The position numbers and the translations under genes were made by a program. The notes beneath the pieces are model-generated. The model was given only the letters and a program-made list of their open reading frames with translations, made no database searches and was not told where the DNA came from. Shown here in pieces: positions 23,689 to 33,200 of a stretch of 64,000 nt of DNA (positions are counted from its first letter, which is position 1; each line of letters opens with the position of its first letter). Where the stretch lies: NCBI RefSeq assembly GCF_037042905.1, contig NC_087247.1, positions 56,815,920 to 56,879,919 of the forward strand, given 5' to 3'. The stretch is from Lytechinus pictus (taxonomy: Eukaryota > Echinodermata > Echinoidea > Temnopleuroida > Toxopneustidae).

Positions 23689-25125
23689 GCAGAGGCGTCG
23701 ATCCTGGGGGGGGGGCAGGGGGGCGATCGCCCCACCAATGAAAATATCGGGGGGGGGGGGGCAAACATCGTTTTGCCCCCCCCCCACAATAATTCCGCAT
23801 GTACAAAAATAAAATAAGATTGTAATGTTACACATAAATTAGCAAGCGAGATCGAGATACACAAGTCGTTCTTTATTTAAAATCGTGCTCAAAATGTCCG
23901 CTTTTCAGATTGGAATATACACATTTTCAGCTCGCGCTCGCATCATTTCTGTAGTAAAAACCCATACTTTTCAGGATTAAATAGGTGAATAGAATGTCCC
24001 GTTTTCAGTTCTAAACCTAAAAAAAAAACTCGCGCTTCAATTTGCAATAATCTTTTGTTGGATATATATCTTGTTCTTCATTAAAAAGTCATTTTTTCAG
24101 ATTGAAATATCAAAATCTTCAGCTCGCGCTTCGCGCTCACATCTATTGCTCTTTTAGATACGTCCCATCCCGGGGGGGGGGGGGGGGGGCACTCGACCAA
24201 AAAAGTGGTAGGGGTGTGCCGCGGGCGAGACAAAAAACGGGGGCCTTGGAGCGGGCTTATTGTAAAAAGGAGGGTCCTCGGAACGGGCTTTGGAACAACA
24301 AATATTTGTGAAAACGGGGGTCCTTGGAACGGATCGCCAGCGTGTGAGTGCGTATGCATCCCTATATGGAACGGGCATGCGTGCATGATGCAGCTAGCCC
24401 GGGTGCGCTCGCGCAGAGGCGATGGTCGGACAGCGCTCTGCGGCCACTTTTCACCAAAATTGCAGCTCATTGTAGCAGATCAATGCGACCGGAACGGCAT
24501 AACGAAAAATATGCGAAGCTTTGGAGCGGATTTCTTCTTTTTCCTCGATAAGAAAAAAATGCTATGCTTTGGAGCGGCTTTCTTTGTTCTTTTTCTCAAT
24601 GAGACCTCAATGAGACAAAAATGCTATGCCTTGGAACGGAAATTTGAGTGTAAAAATGGGGGTCCCCTCCGCGGCACATACCCACTATGCATTATAAACT
24701 GAGTGCCCCCCCCCCCCTCCCCCCCGTCCATCTTAGTCATTGGTACCAAAAATCCTTAGAGTATCATGCTTTCGGGTCAGAATTTAAAGAAATTTCAGCT
24801 CGCTCTCAGCACTCGCATTATCTGTGTAGTGATATATGTATCCTCCTCATGAGTTACTACAAACAGTCCTAAACAGGTACCTTTTTCCTATTTTCAGATC
24901 ATTGTAAATATAAATTTCAGCTCGCACTCGCATTAATTTGTTGGTGAGATATGTGTCTCTTTCTCATGAGTCACATATATTTATAGAGAGAGAGGCCTAT
25001 GTGTGTGGGGGGGGGGTGTGTGAGTTAGTTTGTTTTGTGTGATCGAGCGCCTATTTGGAACGTTGATTCATGATTTTGCCCCCCCCCCCCCCCCCCCATC
25101 TGAAAAATGGATCGACGCCCCTGGC
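23689..25125 (+). mobile_element. GCGTCGATCC-ended element with GCTCGCGC monomers (family G, fullest copy)
   Basis: The left end AGGCGTCGATCCTGGGGG is inverted at the right, TGGATCGACGCCCCTGG. Near each end are long G or C runs (23703-23717, 23750-23762, 23775-23788, 25079-25097). Between them are degenerate ~120-130 bp monomers, each with a TTTCAG block and CAGCTCGCGCTTCGCGCTC-like sequence, near 23930, 24120, 24800 and 24920. It is interrupted at 24170-24724 by a family D MITE. No protein was recognised. Confidence 0.75.
24170..24724 (+). mobile_element. G-run MITE, family D (copy 2)
   Basis: Begins with a long G-run then CACTCGACCAAAAAAGTGG and ends TGAGTGCCC plus a C-run. Flanks CGTCCCATC (24161-24169) and CGTCCATC (24725-24732) look like a target-site duplication with one lost base. 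Inside are repeated TTGGAACGG and TTGGAGCGG blocks. The region is open in several frames on both strands because stop codons are rare in this GC-rich repeat, so I do not call a gene. Confidence 0.8.
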
Positions 25126-25164
25126 AGCTAGGCATTTAAGAGCGAATCTTTGTGAAACACCCCC

Positions 25165-25327
25165 AGGTGGGTGTTTCATAAAGTTGTTCGTAAGTTAAGA
25201 GCTACCGGTGAACCTTAAATAAATAATCACCAACGAACATTTAAATGGTCCATATATGTCATTTACCGAAAGAAAGGATCACCAGTCGTTCTTAAAGTCG
25301 CCTTATCAGCTGATGAAACGGCTCCTG
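25165..25327. mobile_element. Short foldback MITE, TTTCATAAAG...GTTCGTAAG type (copy 1)
   Basis: The left half carries GTTTCATAAAGTTGTTCGTA and the right half GGATCACCAGTCGTTCTTAA then GATGAAACGGCTCC. It is a diverged copy of the cleaner element at 36754-36917. It abuts the end of the preceding element. Confidence 0.6.
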
Positions 25328-25380
25328 GATGGACCATATACTAGTATCGTGTTGCGTTGACGCCCTCTAGTGTTAATTGA

Positions 25381-25439
25381 TGAAGACAAACTGTGAAATC
25401 TGAAGCGGACGACGACGCGTCGTCTCCGGAATCTTGATA
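25381..25439 (+). other. Possible upstream non-coding exon ending in GTAAGT
   Basis: GACGACGACGCGTCGTCTCC is followed by ATA|GTAAGT, a strong donor at 25440. TRMT10C needs an upstream non-coding exon, and this is a candidate about 7.7 kb away. Nothing else supports it. Confidence 0.15.
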
Positions 25440-25745
25440 GTAAGTTTAACGATCCTACTGGTTTTAACCCAAAATATTTGCATGTACATTGCCGTTTATC
25501 AGTTTTACTTCAAAATACAAAGTAGGCAATGAAAATCCTAGGAGTAAGCACTGTGCTACTCTTAGTCTTACTTTTCTTTACTAGAGTCAGACTCAGAGGT
25601 CACTCGATCTCCTTGCACGTGCATGACATGCCCTTTTCTGCTGCTCCGCCGCCTCGCCCGGGCCCTTGGCCTCGCTTCGGCAGCGGAGTCCCGGGAGCGG
25701 AGCGTATCGTGCACTCGGTAATGTAAAGCCTGGCCTGGCCCTGGG

Positions 25746-26176
25746 CCCCTGGGGTGGTATTTCGCTAGAAAAGTTACGTGTTTAGGGTCAAATTTGCGGG
25801 GATGATTAAACAAAATTAAAATATTTTATAAAGGATATCCTTTTGCCACAACACTTCGTGTTTAGAGTCCGATTTGCGCGACGTGCGGAAGGTGGGTTCG
25901 TACTAAACCAAATGATGTGTATTAAAAGGTAAAACCAACGACCGAAGGACCAGTGACAAACTATTCCTGTACTTGTTTAGGGGTATATTTCAGGGAATAC
26001 TTGCCAAGAGTATCGTTTTGTTTCCAATACTTGTTAAGGGTAGGGTTTCACATGCCAATACGTGTTATTTTCTGTTAAGGGGTGCATTTTCAATATGGAA
26101 AATACGTGTTTAGGGTGCTTTTCGAGACCCCATGGTTGCGCATGGTATCCACTTGTCAATGGAAGTGGCCCCCCCG
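25746..26176 (+). mobile_element. G-run MITE, family F (copy 2, left end missing)
   Basis: Carries the internal ACGTGTTTAGGGT repeats and ends with TTGCGCATGGTATCCACTTG then AAGTGG and a C-run. The ~120-bp left end of the family is absent. GC-rich sequence (about 25620-25735) lies in its place. Confidence 0.7.
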
Positions 26177-26184
26177 GGGCTACA

Positions 26185-27383
26185 CCGGGACAGTGAACTA
26201 GATCGGATATTCCGAGTCATAAACGGTGGGATGGCAATCATGGTTATCGTAAAAATTAAAGAAAAAAAATACAACGAGGGATATGAATGACTTAATATCT
26301 TACTCTACACCCGTATTTCACTCCGTGTCCATCCTCTGGTTATCCTCAAAATTGGTGATTTTGGGCCAGTATCTTTTTCCTCACGTATTATTCACGGCCG
26401 ATTTCAAAACATCGCATGCGATCGCGATTGGTTTGACCTGCGACCGATCGCAATCGCATGCGATGTTTTGAAATCGGCCGTGAATAATACGTGTAGGGTG
26501 TCTGGAGAAAAAAATTATTTTTCTTATTTCAAGAAAATATCACATTTTCTTTGTGAATTTGAAGAGAAATTACCTTCAGACTGACAGAAATGTAAAAATT
26601 TCGAAAAAAATCCAATTATTGGCTGCAAAAAAGAAGAATGAAATTAGGTAAATTTTCAGCATTTCTCTGCCATAGACTGTGTAGTTAAGAAATGGACACA
26701 CACAAATCCAAATTTTTAGCTTCCGAGAGCTGTTATATATTTATTATTAATGCCAAAAACTTGTCCATAAAGAGTCCAATAGGATTTTTTATGCTCTATC
26801 TGATGGTATGATTTTCATAAAGATTTGGAAACCAGATCACAATGAAAAATTGCGACAAAGTTAAAAAAATTGTGCAAAACAGAAATTTCATTTTCCCATA
26901 GAAAACGCATGGAGAAATGGCAATCTCAACACACACAAAAATAAGGGTTTGCAATTTATCTCTAAATCCTTATTTAAAATGATCATATAAACTTGTCCTT
27001 ACTGTCAACAGATGCCCCTGAATTTTCTCTTTCCATACATGCCAAACACAAGTTAATAATCAATTCAGATCACATTTTTCTAGTAGCCTGAACTTCCCTG
27101 AAAAAATGTGCCATATTTTCCCCTAAATTAGCCTGTTTTATGCTGACACTTTTCAGTGTGGCTTCAGACACCCTAATACGTGTGAGGAAATAGATACTGG
27201 CCCAAAATCACCAATTTTGAGGATAACCGGAGGATGGAAACGGAGTGAAATACGGGTGTAGAGTAAGATATTAAGTCAATCATCTTTTTCGTTACATATT
27301 TTTTGTTTAATTTTTAAGATTATCATGATTGCCATCCCACCTTTGTGACTCGGTATATCCGAAATGGTTCACGGTCCCGATGT
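26185..27383. mobile_element. ~1.2-kb element with ~200-bp terminal inverted repeats
   Basis: The left arm, about 26185-26390 plus a piece after 26492, and the right arm, about 27165-27383, are inverted copies. Shared blocks include GGTGGGATGGCAATCATG and CCAAAATCACCAATTTTGAG and a TACTCTACACCCGTATTTCA stretch. The left arm is split by a short palindrome at 26383-26492. The middle is AT-rich with no recognisable transposase. The outermost bases are diverged. Confidence 0.75.
26383..26492. mobile_element. 110-bp perfect-armed palindrome inserted in the left arm of the 1.2-kb element
   Basis: A 40-bp left arm (26383-26422) is exactly complementary to a 40-bp right arm (26453-26492), with a 30-base loop. 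The arms contain the self-palindrome ATCGCATGCGAT. The right arm of the host element lacks it, so it is a later insertion. It is non-coding. Confidence 0.85.
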
Positions 27384-27449
27384 TCGGGTAGGTGGTGCGG
27401 AGTGTAGCGGTAGTGAAGTGGAGTGGAGCCTGCACGAACATCGCCCGAG
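27376..27449. repeat. Short foldback with GTAGCGGTAGTGAAGTG core (copy 1)
   Basis: CCCGATGTTCGGGTAGG on the left pairs with CCTGCACGAACATCGCCCG on the right. The core AGCGGTAGTGAAGTG recurs in the larger palindrome at 50594-50747. It is small and non-coding. Confidence 0.55.
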
Positions 27450-28640
27450 GTAGAAAGCTAGAGTCTAGACTTCCTTGTCTTGTTCGAACCTCTCGCTGCA
27501 GAACAAAGCATCTCCAGTCTGTCACCTTACTGAGCTAGCAGGAATAGTTGAAAGCCATGGGTTTCATAACGGTTATCAACCGATGTTACGACTAGTCAAG
27601 ACAAGAGTATTGGGTAGTAGAGTCTATTGTTTTTCTGACTAAATAAACTGATGCCATGATTGGGAAGGTTTCAAGCTACACTGACTGCCTCCTTTAATCC
27701 TGAAAACTCTTGCAGTATTGTATTACCGGGGACCGGGAATTACACACACTCGAGATTTTGACAGAATAAAGCCATATTTTGGTATGTATCCATCTTTTCC
27801 ATCCTAAATCTCTTGGATATATGTTTTAGATTATTCTCGATAAACCTCCATATTTTTTATTCAATTTTTAATAGTGGAGGGGATATACATTTATGGAAGT
27901 CTTGCCAATTGGCATTCTGGAAATTGTCTAAGTTATGACTTATCTCTGTAAGGATGTCACCTATTTTATCTCTGACACCATGGACACCACGCCCAATATT
28001 TCATTAACCAATCATTACTGCTTGTTATATGCTAGGTCAACCAATAGAAGCGTCTCTTCTGAAAAAATAAAGCGCATTGCTGATATGAGGCGTAATTTCC
28101 TTGCGCCCCCGACGCTTCTGCTTGTGCGCTTCTGTGCTGAAAATACATGTGACTCTTTTCAAAGACATATTTTCTCTGAAAGATTATCGTCTCAAACTCC
28201 AATTTTTAATTGCTGAAAAGTCTACCAATCTGTCGTTATAATGTCTTTGGAATGTCTCCTTTTGTAAAACATGATGTTCTTGCAGGATGCAGCAAGAAAT
28301 AATTATTGCAGCATACAGACAGACAAATATCGCATGCAACAATAAGTTACAATAGCCCCCTACATGTACCTCTTGTAAATTTTCTTGTATTTTGCAAGGA
28401 AGTTAACAGAACGCGAAGATAAGAGAATTTTCAGAATACCTTTTATCTTTGTTATCTTGCGCAAAGGAATATTTATGCGCAGTTTTTAACTTTATGCATA
28501 ATTCTAGCTCTGACATTATACGCGCTCGGCGAAAGGTACAAGCAAGAAAAGATACAAGAATATTTCTCTTAAGACAATTTTCAGAATACGGCCCCTGGTG
28601 AATACTCACGGGATCAGGAGTAGGTCTACTTGACTCTACT
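27450..28640. other. Unassigned stretch
   Basis: Only small chance frames. CATATTTTGGTATGTATC (about 27777-27794) recurs near 49812, hinting at a shared repeat remnant. Confidence 0.4.
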
Positions 28641-29083
28641 ACTAGATCTACACCATACTAGGCGCGGATGGGGGGTGGGGGATTTGATCATTGACATGAT
28701 GTGGGGGTGGGTGGGGGAATCGATCATTGACATGTGCCCCCATTCCACAGAGAGGGGGGACCTTTGAAGGACCTATCAAAGACCAAAAAATTGGCAAGGT
28801 CTTACAGCAGTCTCCAAGATCACTGGAATTTGTCATGTCATCTCTGTGGAATGGCTCAGAAAGACCCCTCAAATAGTCAAAGAACTCAATAAAAGTGATT
28901 GGTACTTGTCTTACTGGGTTTAGACTATTCTTATATAGATCTTTCAATGGTCTTTCAAAGATCTTTTAAGTTTTATGCAACAAGTGATCTTTCAGAATTC
29001 TTTCCATGGACTTTGCCTGGTCTGTCAATAGCAGTGATCTCTGCCAAAATCTTGAGAGACTGCTGAAAGTTCATTGAAAGACC
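28641..29083. repeat. Low-complexity G-rich patch and CTTTCAA/GGTCTTTC-rich degenerate repeat
   Basis: 28670-28740 has two GATCATTGACATG blocks within G-rich sequence. 28750-29083 contains many GATCTTTCA, GGTCTTTCA and inverse TGAAAGACC words. This looks like a decayed dispersed repeat, interrupted at 29084 by a family F MITE and continuing after it. Confidence 0.4.
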
Positions 29084-29650
29084 CAGGGGGGGGGGGGGCC
29101 ACTTACATTGACGAGTGGATGCCATGCACGACCAAAATAACACGTAAAAAGGATGTCTTTTTCAAGATAGGGCACGTTACATACGTGATAAGGGTGTCAA
29201 AAACACTGAAATAATGAATAAGGGGTATCTATTTTTGCTAGGAGGCTACATGTTTAGGGTAAAATTTGCGATGGTATAAAAAATATGACTAAATCGTTTT
29301 GTAAAGGATGTACTTTTTGCCCCAAGAGTCAACACTACGTGTTTAGAGTACGATTTGCGCGAGGTGTGGGAGGTGGGGCTGTACTAAACCCAACGATGTA
29401 GGTAAAGGTTCGTGACATAATTAAAATATTGCTGTACTTGTTTAGGGGTTCAATTCAGGGAATACTTGCCAAGAGTAGGCCTATTAGTTTTGTTTCCAAT
29501 ACTTGTTAAAGGTTTCTTCACACACCAATACTTGTTAAGGGGTGCATTTTCAGAATGGAAAATACGTGTTTAGGGTGCTTTTCGAGACCCCATAGTCGCG
29601 CATGTTATCCACTCGTCAATAGAAGTGCCCCCCCCCCCCCCCCCCCGGGT
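29084..29650 (+). mobile_element. G-run MITE, family F (copy 3, complete)
   Basis: Left: G-run then CCACTTACATTGACGAGTGG. Right: ATCCACTCGTCAATAGAAGT then a C-run. The possible target duplication is imperfect: TGAAAGACC at 29075-29083 against CGAAAAACC at 29651-29659. Internal CGTGTTTAGGGT-type repeats are spaced at roughly 45-70 bp. Confidence 0.75.
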
Positions 29651-29949
29651 CGAAAAACCATCAAAAGACCATTTTCCTTTAAGACCGCTTTAAAGGGGAT
29701 GTTCACCCTGAAGGAAAGTTTGTTGTAAAAATAGATCTACCAGAACAATTAATCAAAATGTTGGTGAGGTTTTGAAGTAAATCCAACAGAGATTAAGAAA
29801 GTTATTATAAATTTTAGTTTTTTTTTTTAAATTGTAACATCATAATTCATATACAAGCAGTTGCTTCATATGTTTTGTAATGTAAAATAGATCTACATAA
29901 TTTCATTTTTTACCTTGATGTTGGGCATAAAGTATAAAACTTATTTGCC

Positions 29950-31108
29950 CCTCTGCATCTTCTTTGAACTTGTCCTCAGTTGAACTCAACAATTTTACAA
30001 TGTATGTGTGGGTTTGGATGAGTTATGAGAATTCTGTGTTGGGTCAAAACGATTAAACTTGGTTTTCCAGGCCTTCTCTAGATTTGATTTGAATGCATTT
30101 ATACTGTTACTATTTACAACCTCAGTAGGTAATTCATTCCATAGGTTGATTACTCGTTGCGAGAAGTCCCGTTGCCTGAGTGTTGAGTGTGCTCTTGACA
30201 TGATTAGTTTTCAAGAATGACCTCTTGTCCAAGGTTTAGTGTCAAGTTTGAAGAAGTTTGTACAGTCCAAATCATCTATGCCGGGGGGGGGGGGGTTACT
30301 CGACCACAAAAGTGGTAGGTATGTGCCGTGGGTGAGACAAAAAACTGGGCTTTGGAAGGGGCTTATTGTAAAAAAGGGGGTCCTCGGAACGGTCTTTAGA
30401 ACTACAAATGTTTGTGAAAACGGGGGTCCTTGGAACTTGTCGCCTGTGTGTGAGTGCGTATATGCATCCCTATGGAACGGGCATACGTGCATGCAGCTAG
30501 CCTTGCGGCACGGGCGCTGGGTGCGCTCGCGCAGAGGCGATGGTCAGACAGCGCTCTGCGGGCCGCTATTCACCAAAAATACAGCTCATTATAGCGGATC
30601 AATGCGGCCAGAACGGAGTAACAAAAAATATGCGAAGAGCTCTTTTGAACGGATTTCTTCTTTTTTCTTGATAAGAAGAAAATGCTTTGGAGCGTCTTTC
30701 TTTGTTTTTCTTCTCAATAAGATAAAAATGCTATGCCTTGGAACGGAAATTTGAGTGTAAAAATGGGGGGTCTCTCCATGGCACATACCCACCACGCATT
30801 ATATACTGAGTGCCCCCCCCCCCCCCCCAGATCTATGCCCTGGATAATCTTAAACGTTTAGATCATATCAGCTCTATTTCTCCTGTAGGATATCATTGAT
30901 AGATTTAATTTATTCAGTCGTTCCATGTACATGATGATGATGTAGCTCAAGTTCTTTAGATTAGGAATCAGTTTGGTTGCTCTATGTTGGATCTATTCAA
31001 GTTTTATGTCTTTCTTAAGATAGGGGTGCCATACACTATTGTAGTATTCCAAAGATGGTCGTATGATTGACTTGTAAAGTTGAACCAGACGTCTTTCATC
31101 CTAGTTTG
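29950..31108 (-). pseudogene. CR1/Jockey-like non-LTR retrotransposon, 3' part of the reverse-transcriptase ORF, interrupted
   Basis: On the minus strand the translation includes LYKSIIRPSLEYYNSVWHPY, then QHRATKLIPNLKNLSY, then SQRVINLWNELPTEVVNSNS. These are typical of the C-terminal end of CR1/Jockey-type reverse transcriptases. The frame is broken by stops, and at 30283-30830 by a family D MITE whose target duplication restores the reading KIIQGIDDLDC. It lacks the endonuclease and the catalytic YADD-type region, so it is dead and 5'-truncated. Confidence 0.85.
30283..30830 (+). mobile_element. G-run MITE, family D (copy 3)
   Basis: Inserted in the CR1-like remnant. Exact 9-bp flanks ATCTATGCC at 30274-30282 and 30831-30839. 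Left: G-run, TTACTCGACCACAAAAGTGG. Right: ATATACTGAGTGCCC plus a C-run. The long open frame over it (about 171 codons) is shared only loosely with other copies and is not called a gene. Confidence 0.85.
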
Positions 31109-31439
31109 AGAAAGTTCTTTTGGTTGGGGTGGACTTGTCCTTTAAGTAGGAACAAGATCTACCAGAAAGAATGACCGGAAGTCTTTACAGGCTTGTCTTC
31201 TGTTTGTACACTGATGATGATTTATTTTTTTTAAACACAACATATGGGGAAGCTGCTCGATTTGACTCTGCAAAACCAAAATTAAACTCTTTTATTTTTT
31301 ATCTTTGAAAAATTTTCTTCAAAACTTCACAAATGTTTTTATTATTTTTGTTCTGCTAGCTTTACAATAAACTTTTTGTCAGGGTTAACTTCCCCTTTAA
31401 TAATCCATTCAGATCCATAACTTGAGGGGTTTGCACAGC

Positions 31440-32580
31440 AGACTACCCCCCCCCCATTAAGCGTTGCCCCTGTCCCCCCTCCCCCACTTGGTTTCCGTGC
31501 AATAACTCTTAAGATATTCAATGGATTAAAAAAATTGTTGTTGTGTAGGTAGATGACACCAAAATACAGGCTAAGTTCGAATTCGGAGTCCGCAAGTCAA
31601 AGGTCACAGCTCATAAAATATGCGAGTTGGTTTCCGCATGATAACTTATGAAATATTCTACATATATTAAAAATGTTTGGTGTGTGGGTAGATGACACCA
31701 AAATACAGGCCAACTGCAAATTTGATGTCTGCAATTCAAAGATCACCCATAGGTCATTGTTAAATACTTTTCATGGCACCATTTACCTTTCTCACAGTGA
31801 TACCTGTAGGCATTTTTAAACAATCTTTCTGCTTGAACATATTGCAAATTGCTGGTTACAGTAAGGGGATTACCCCTTATCAATATTGCTTATATAGATA
31901 CACACATATTAAGGCCTGACTTTGAGTACTGTAAACTGTGATCTGCGTCCTAGTCTTGAGGCGGTGCTGCATCAGCCCGAGTTTGCTCAATCTTGAGATT
32001 TTAGCCCGATCGGCCCTCTTGTGATTCAAGATACCCCGTCTCCATCACCGCAATAAGAGCGATTCCTGCTCGAGCGAGGCATCGATGCATTATGGTCTGA
32101 CACCCTGAATAAATAATCCAGAGTGCATCTGCACCTGCGAATTAGCAGGATAATTTGTAAAATAGCGCGCTATTTTGCAAATTATCCCAAGTTGACTTGG
32201 GATTGCAATCTCGAGATTAATCCTACGAATTAGCGCGATAGTTGCGTCTCCATTACAAATAATCTCTAGATTGTTCAGATCGGATAATTTGCCGGATCAG
32301 AAATAGCGTGCTTATTGGAAAACTCTGGCTGGTGCAGACGGCTCTATATATTTGGTGCCGGGCAACATGTTGCACTCACATAATAACACATCTCTCTGAC
32401 TGTCATATCTTCTGTCAGAGATTATTATGGAAAGGGCGAGTCTTAAGATCAAAGGTCTAAATTTGTTCATTATATATATGCATATTGGTTTCTGCACGAT
32501 ATTAAGTTTGATCATATTGAATGAATGTATGATCGCGTTAAGCGGGGGCATCTGTGTCCTTTGGACACGTCAAATTTCTA
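31440..32580 (+). mobile_element. Element with GGTTTCCG...ATAACT monomers, ending in GGCATCTGTGTCC...GGACAC
   Basis: Monomers with GGTTTCCGTGCAATAACTC-like blocks start near 31490, 31627 and 32487. The first two also contain GTAGATGACACCAAAATACA. The right end has GCATCTGTGTCCTTTGGACAC, a hairpin seen at the end of a widespread marine-invertebrate repeat. It is interrupted at about 31930-32345 by another element. Confidence 0.6.
31930..32345. mobile_element. Palindrome-rich insertion with CAGCC(C/A)GAGTTT ends
   Basis: The left block GGTGCTGCATCAGCCCGAGT resembles the inverse of the right block, AACTCTGGCTGGTGCAGACG. Inside, 32148-32187 is a 40-bp palindrome without spacer (one mismatched pair) centred on TAGCGCGCTA. 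CCCAAGTTGACTTGGG follows at 32186-32201. It is non-coding. Confidence 0.6.
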
Positions 32581-33159
32581 GTTCACAATAAGACTAATTC
32601 ATGAGGATTGATTATTTTCAGTACATGTCAAGTCTCGCGCAAATTTCAAGACCAAATTTGTGACAGCCTGGTATGTTTTTACAAAATTACAAAAAATTAT
32701 GCATGTCAGACCAAAAATTGCTCCAAAATGTGATTTCTTGTTTAATATCGATTATCATTACAAAATGTGTTTTCAGCTCAAGGAGGATTCATAAATGAGT
32801 GATTATTATTGCTTTTATTGATGATATTCAAGTGTGACATCAACTGAAACTGATGGTTCAGAGTCAAGAATGAAGGAAATATTCATTTTCTTGATGGTTT
32901 CCAACTAAATGAAAAAAAAAATGTTTAGGAAATATGGAAAGTAAGCATTTCATGGATGTAAAGATATGTAATGCAAAATTTCAGCAAGTTTTTTTGTTTT
33001 TTTTTCATACGGTATTATGGTTGTCAAAATAGGAAAACTCTTGTGCTGTTAACTCGTTTGAATGGCTTTTAATTTTCACTCTGCCCTAACCACAAGTAAA
33101 TGAGAAAATCTATGACTGAATGCAGAATCTATCATTGTTTTGTCTTTTATTAATTTCAG
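32581..33159. other. Upstream intron or flank of TRMT10C
   Basis: AT-rich, with no element recognised. It ends in the polypyrimidine tract and acceptor TTAATTTCAG (33150-33159). Confidence 0.5.
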
Positions 33160-33200
33160 GTCCTTACTCTTCAGTGATATCGGATGAATGACATGGAAAG

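Larger units (their letters stand above)
23523..25167. mobile_element. MITE with GTGTTTCACAAAGATT ends, split by a large nested insertion
   Basis: The left end, CAGGGGAGTGTTTCACAAAG at about 23524, is inverted at the right end, CTTTGTGAAACACCCCC, at about 25147-25164. Inner blocks CACTTAAAT (left) and GGCATTTAAGAGC (right) also pair. Between them lies the GCTCGCGC element, which itself contains a family D MITE, giving three layers. Confidence 0.65.
29690..31400. mobile_element. TTAA-type MITE (family C) split by a retrotransposon remnant
   Basis: The left end TTAAAGGGGATGTTCACCCT is inverted at the right, GGGTTAACTTCCCCTTTAA. TTAA is present at both extremities (29690-29693, 31397-31400). 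The left part runs to about 29945 and the right from about 31110. The material between is a CR1-like fragment carrying a family D MITE. The ends resemble those of families A and B. Confidence 0.7.

Noticed and set aside
24205-24702. Open frames of ~156-171 codons over three family D copies (24205, 30239, 37695)
   Set aside because: The copies are open in several frames on both strands because the repeat is GC-rich with few stops. The preferred frame differs among copies, and the protein text is repetitive with no known domain. Not called a gene.
32312-32551. 79-codon minus-strand frame upstream of TRMT10C
   Set aside because: It lies across the junction of two repeats and has no recognisable domain.
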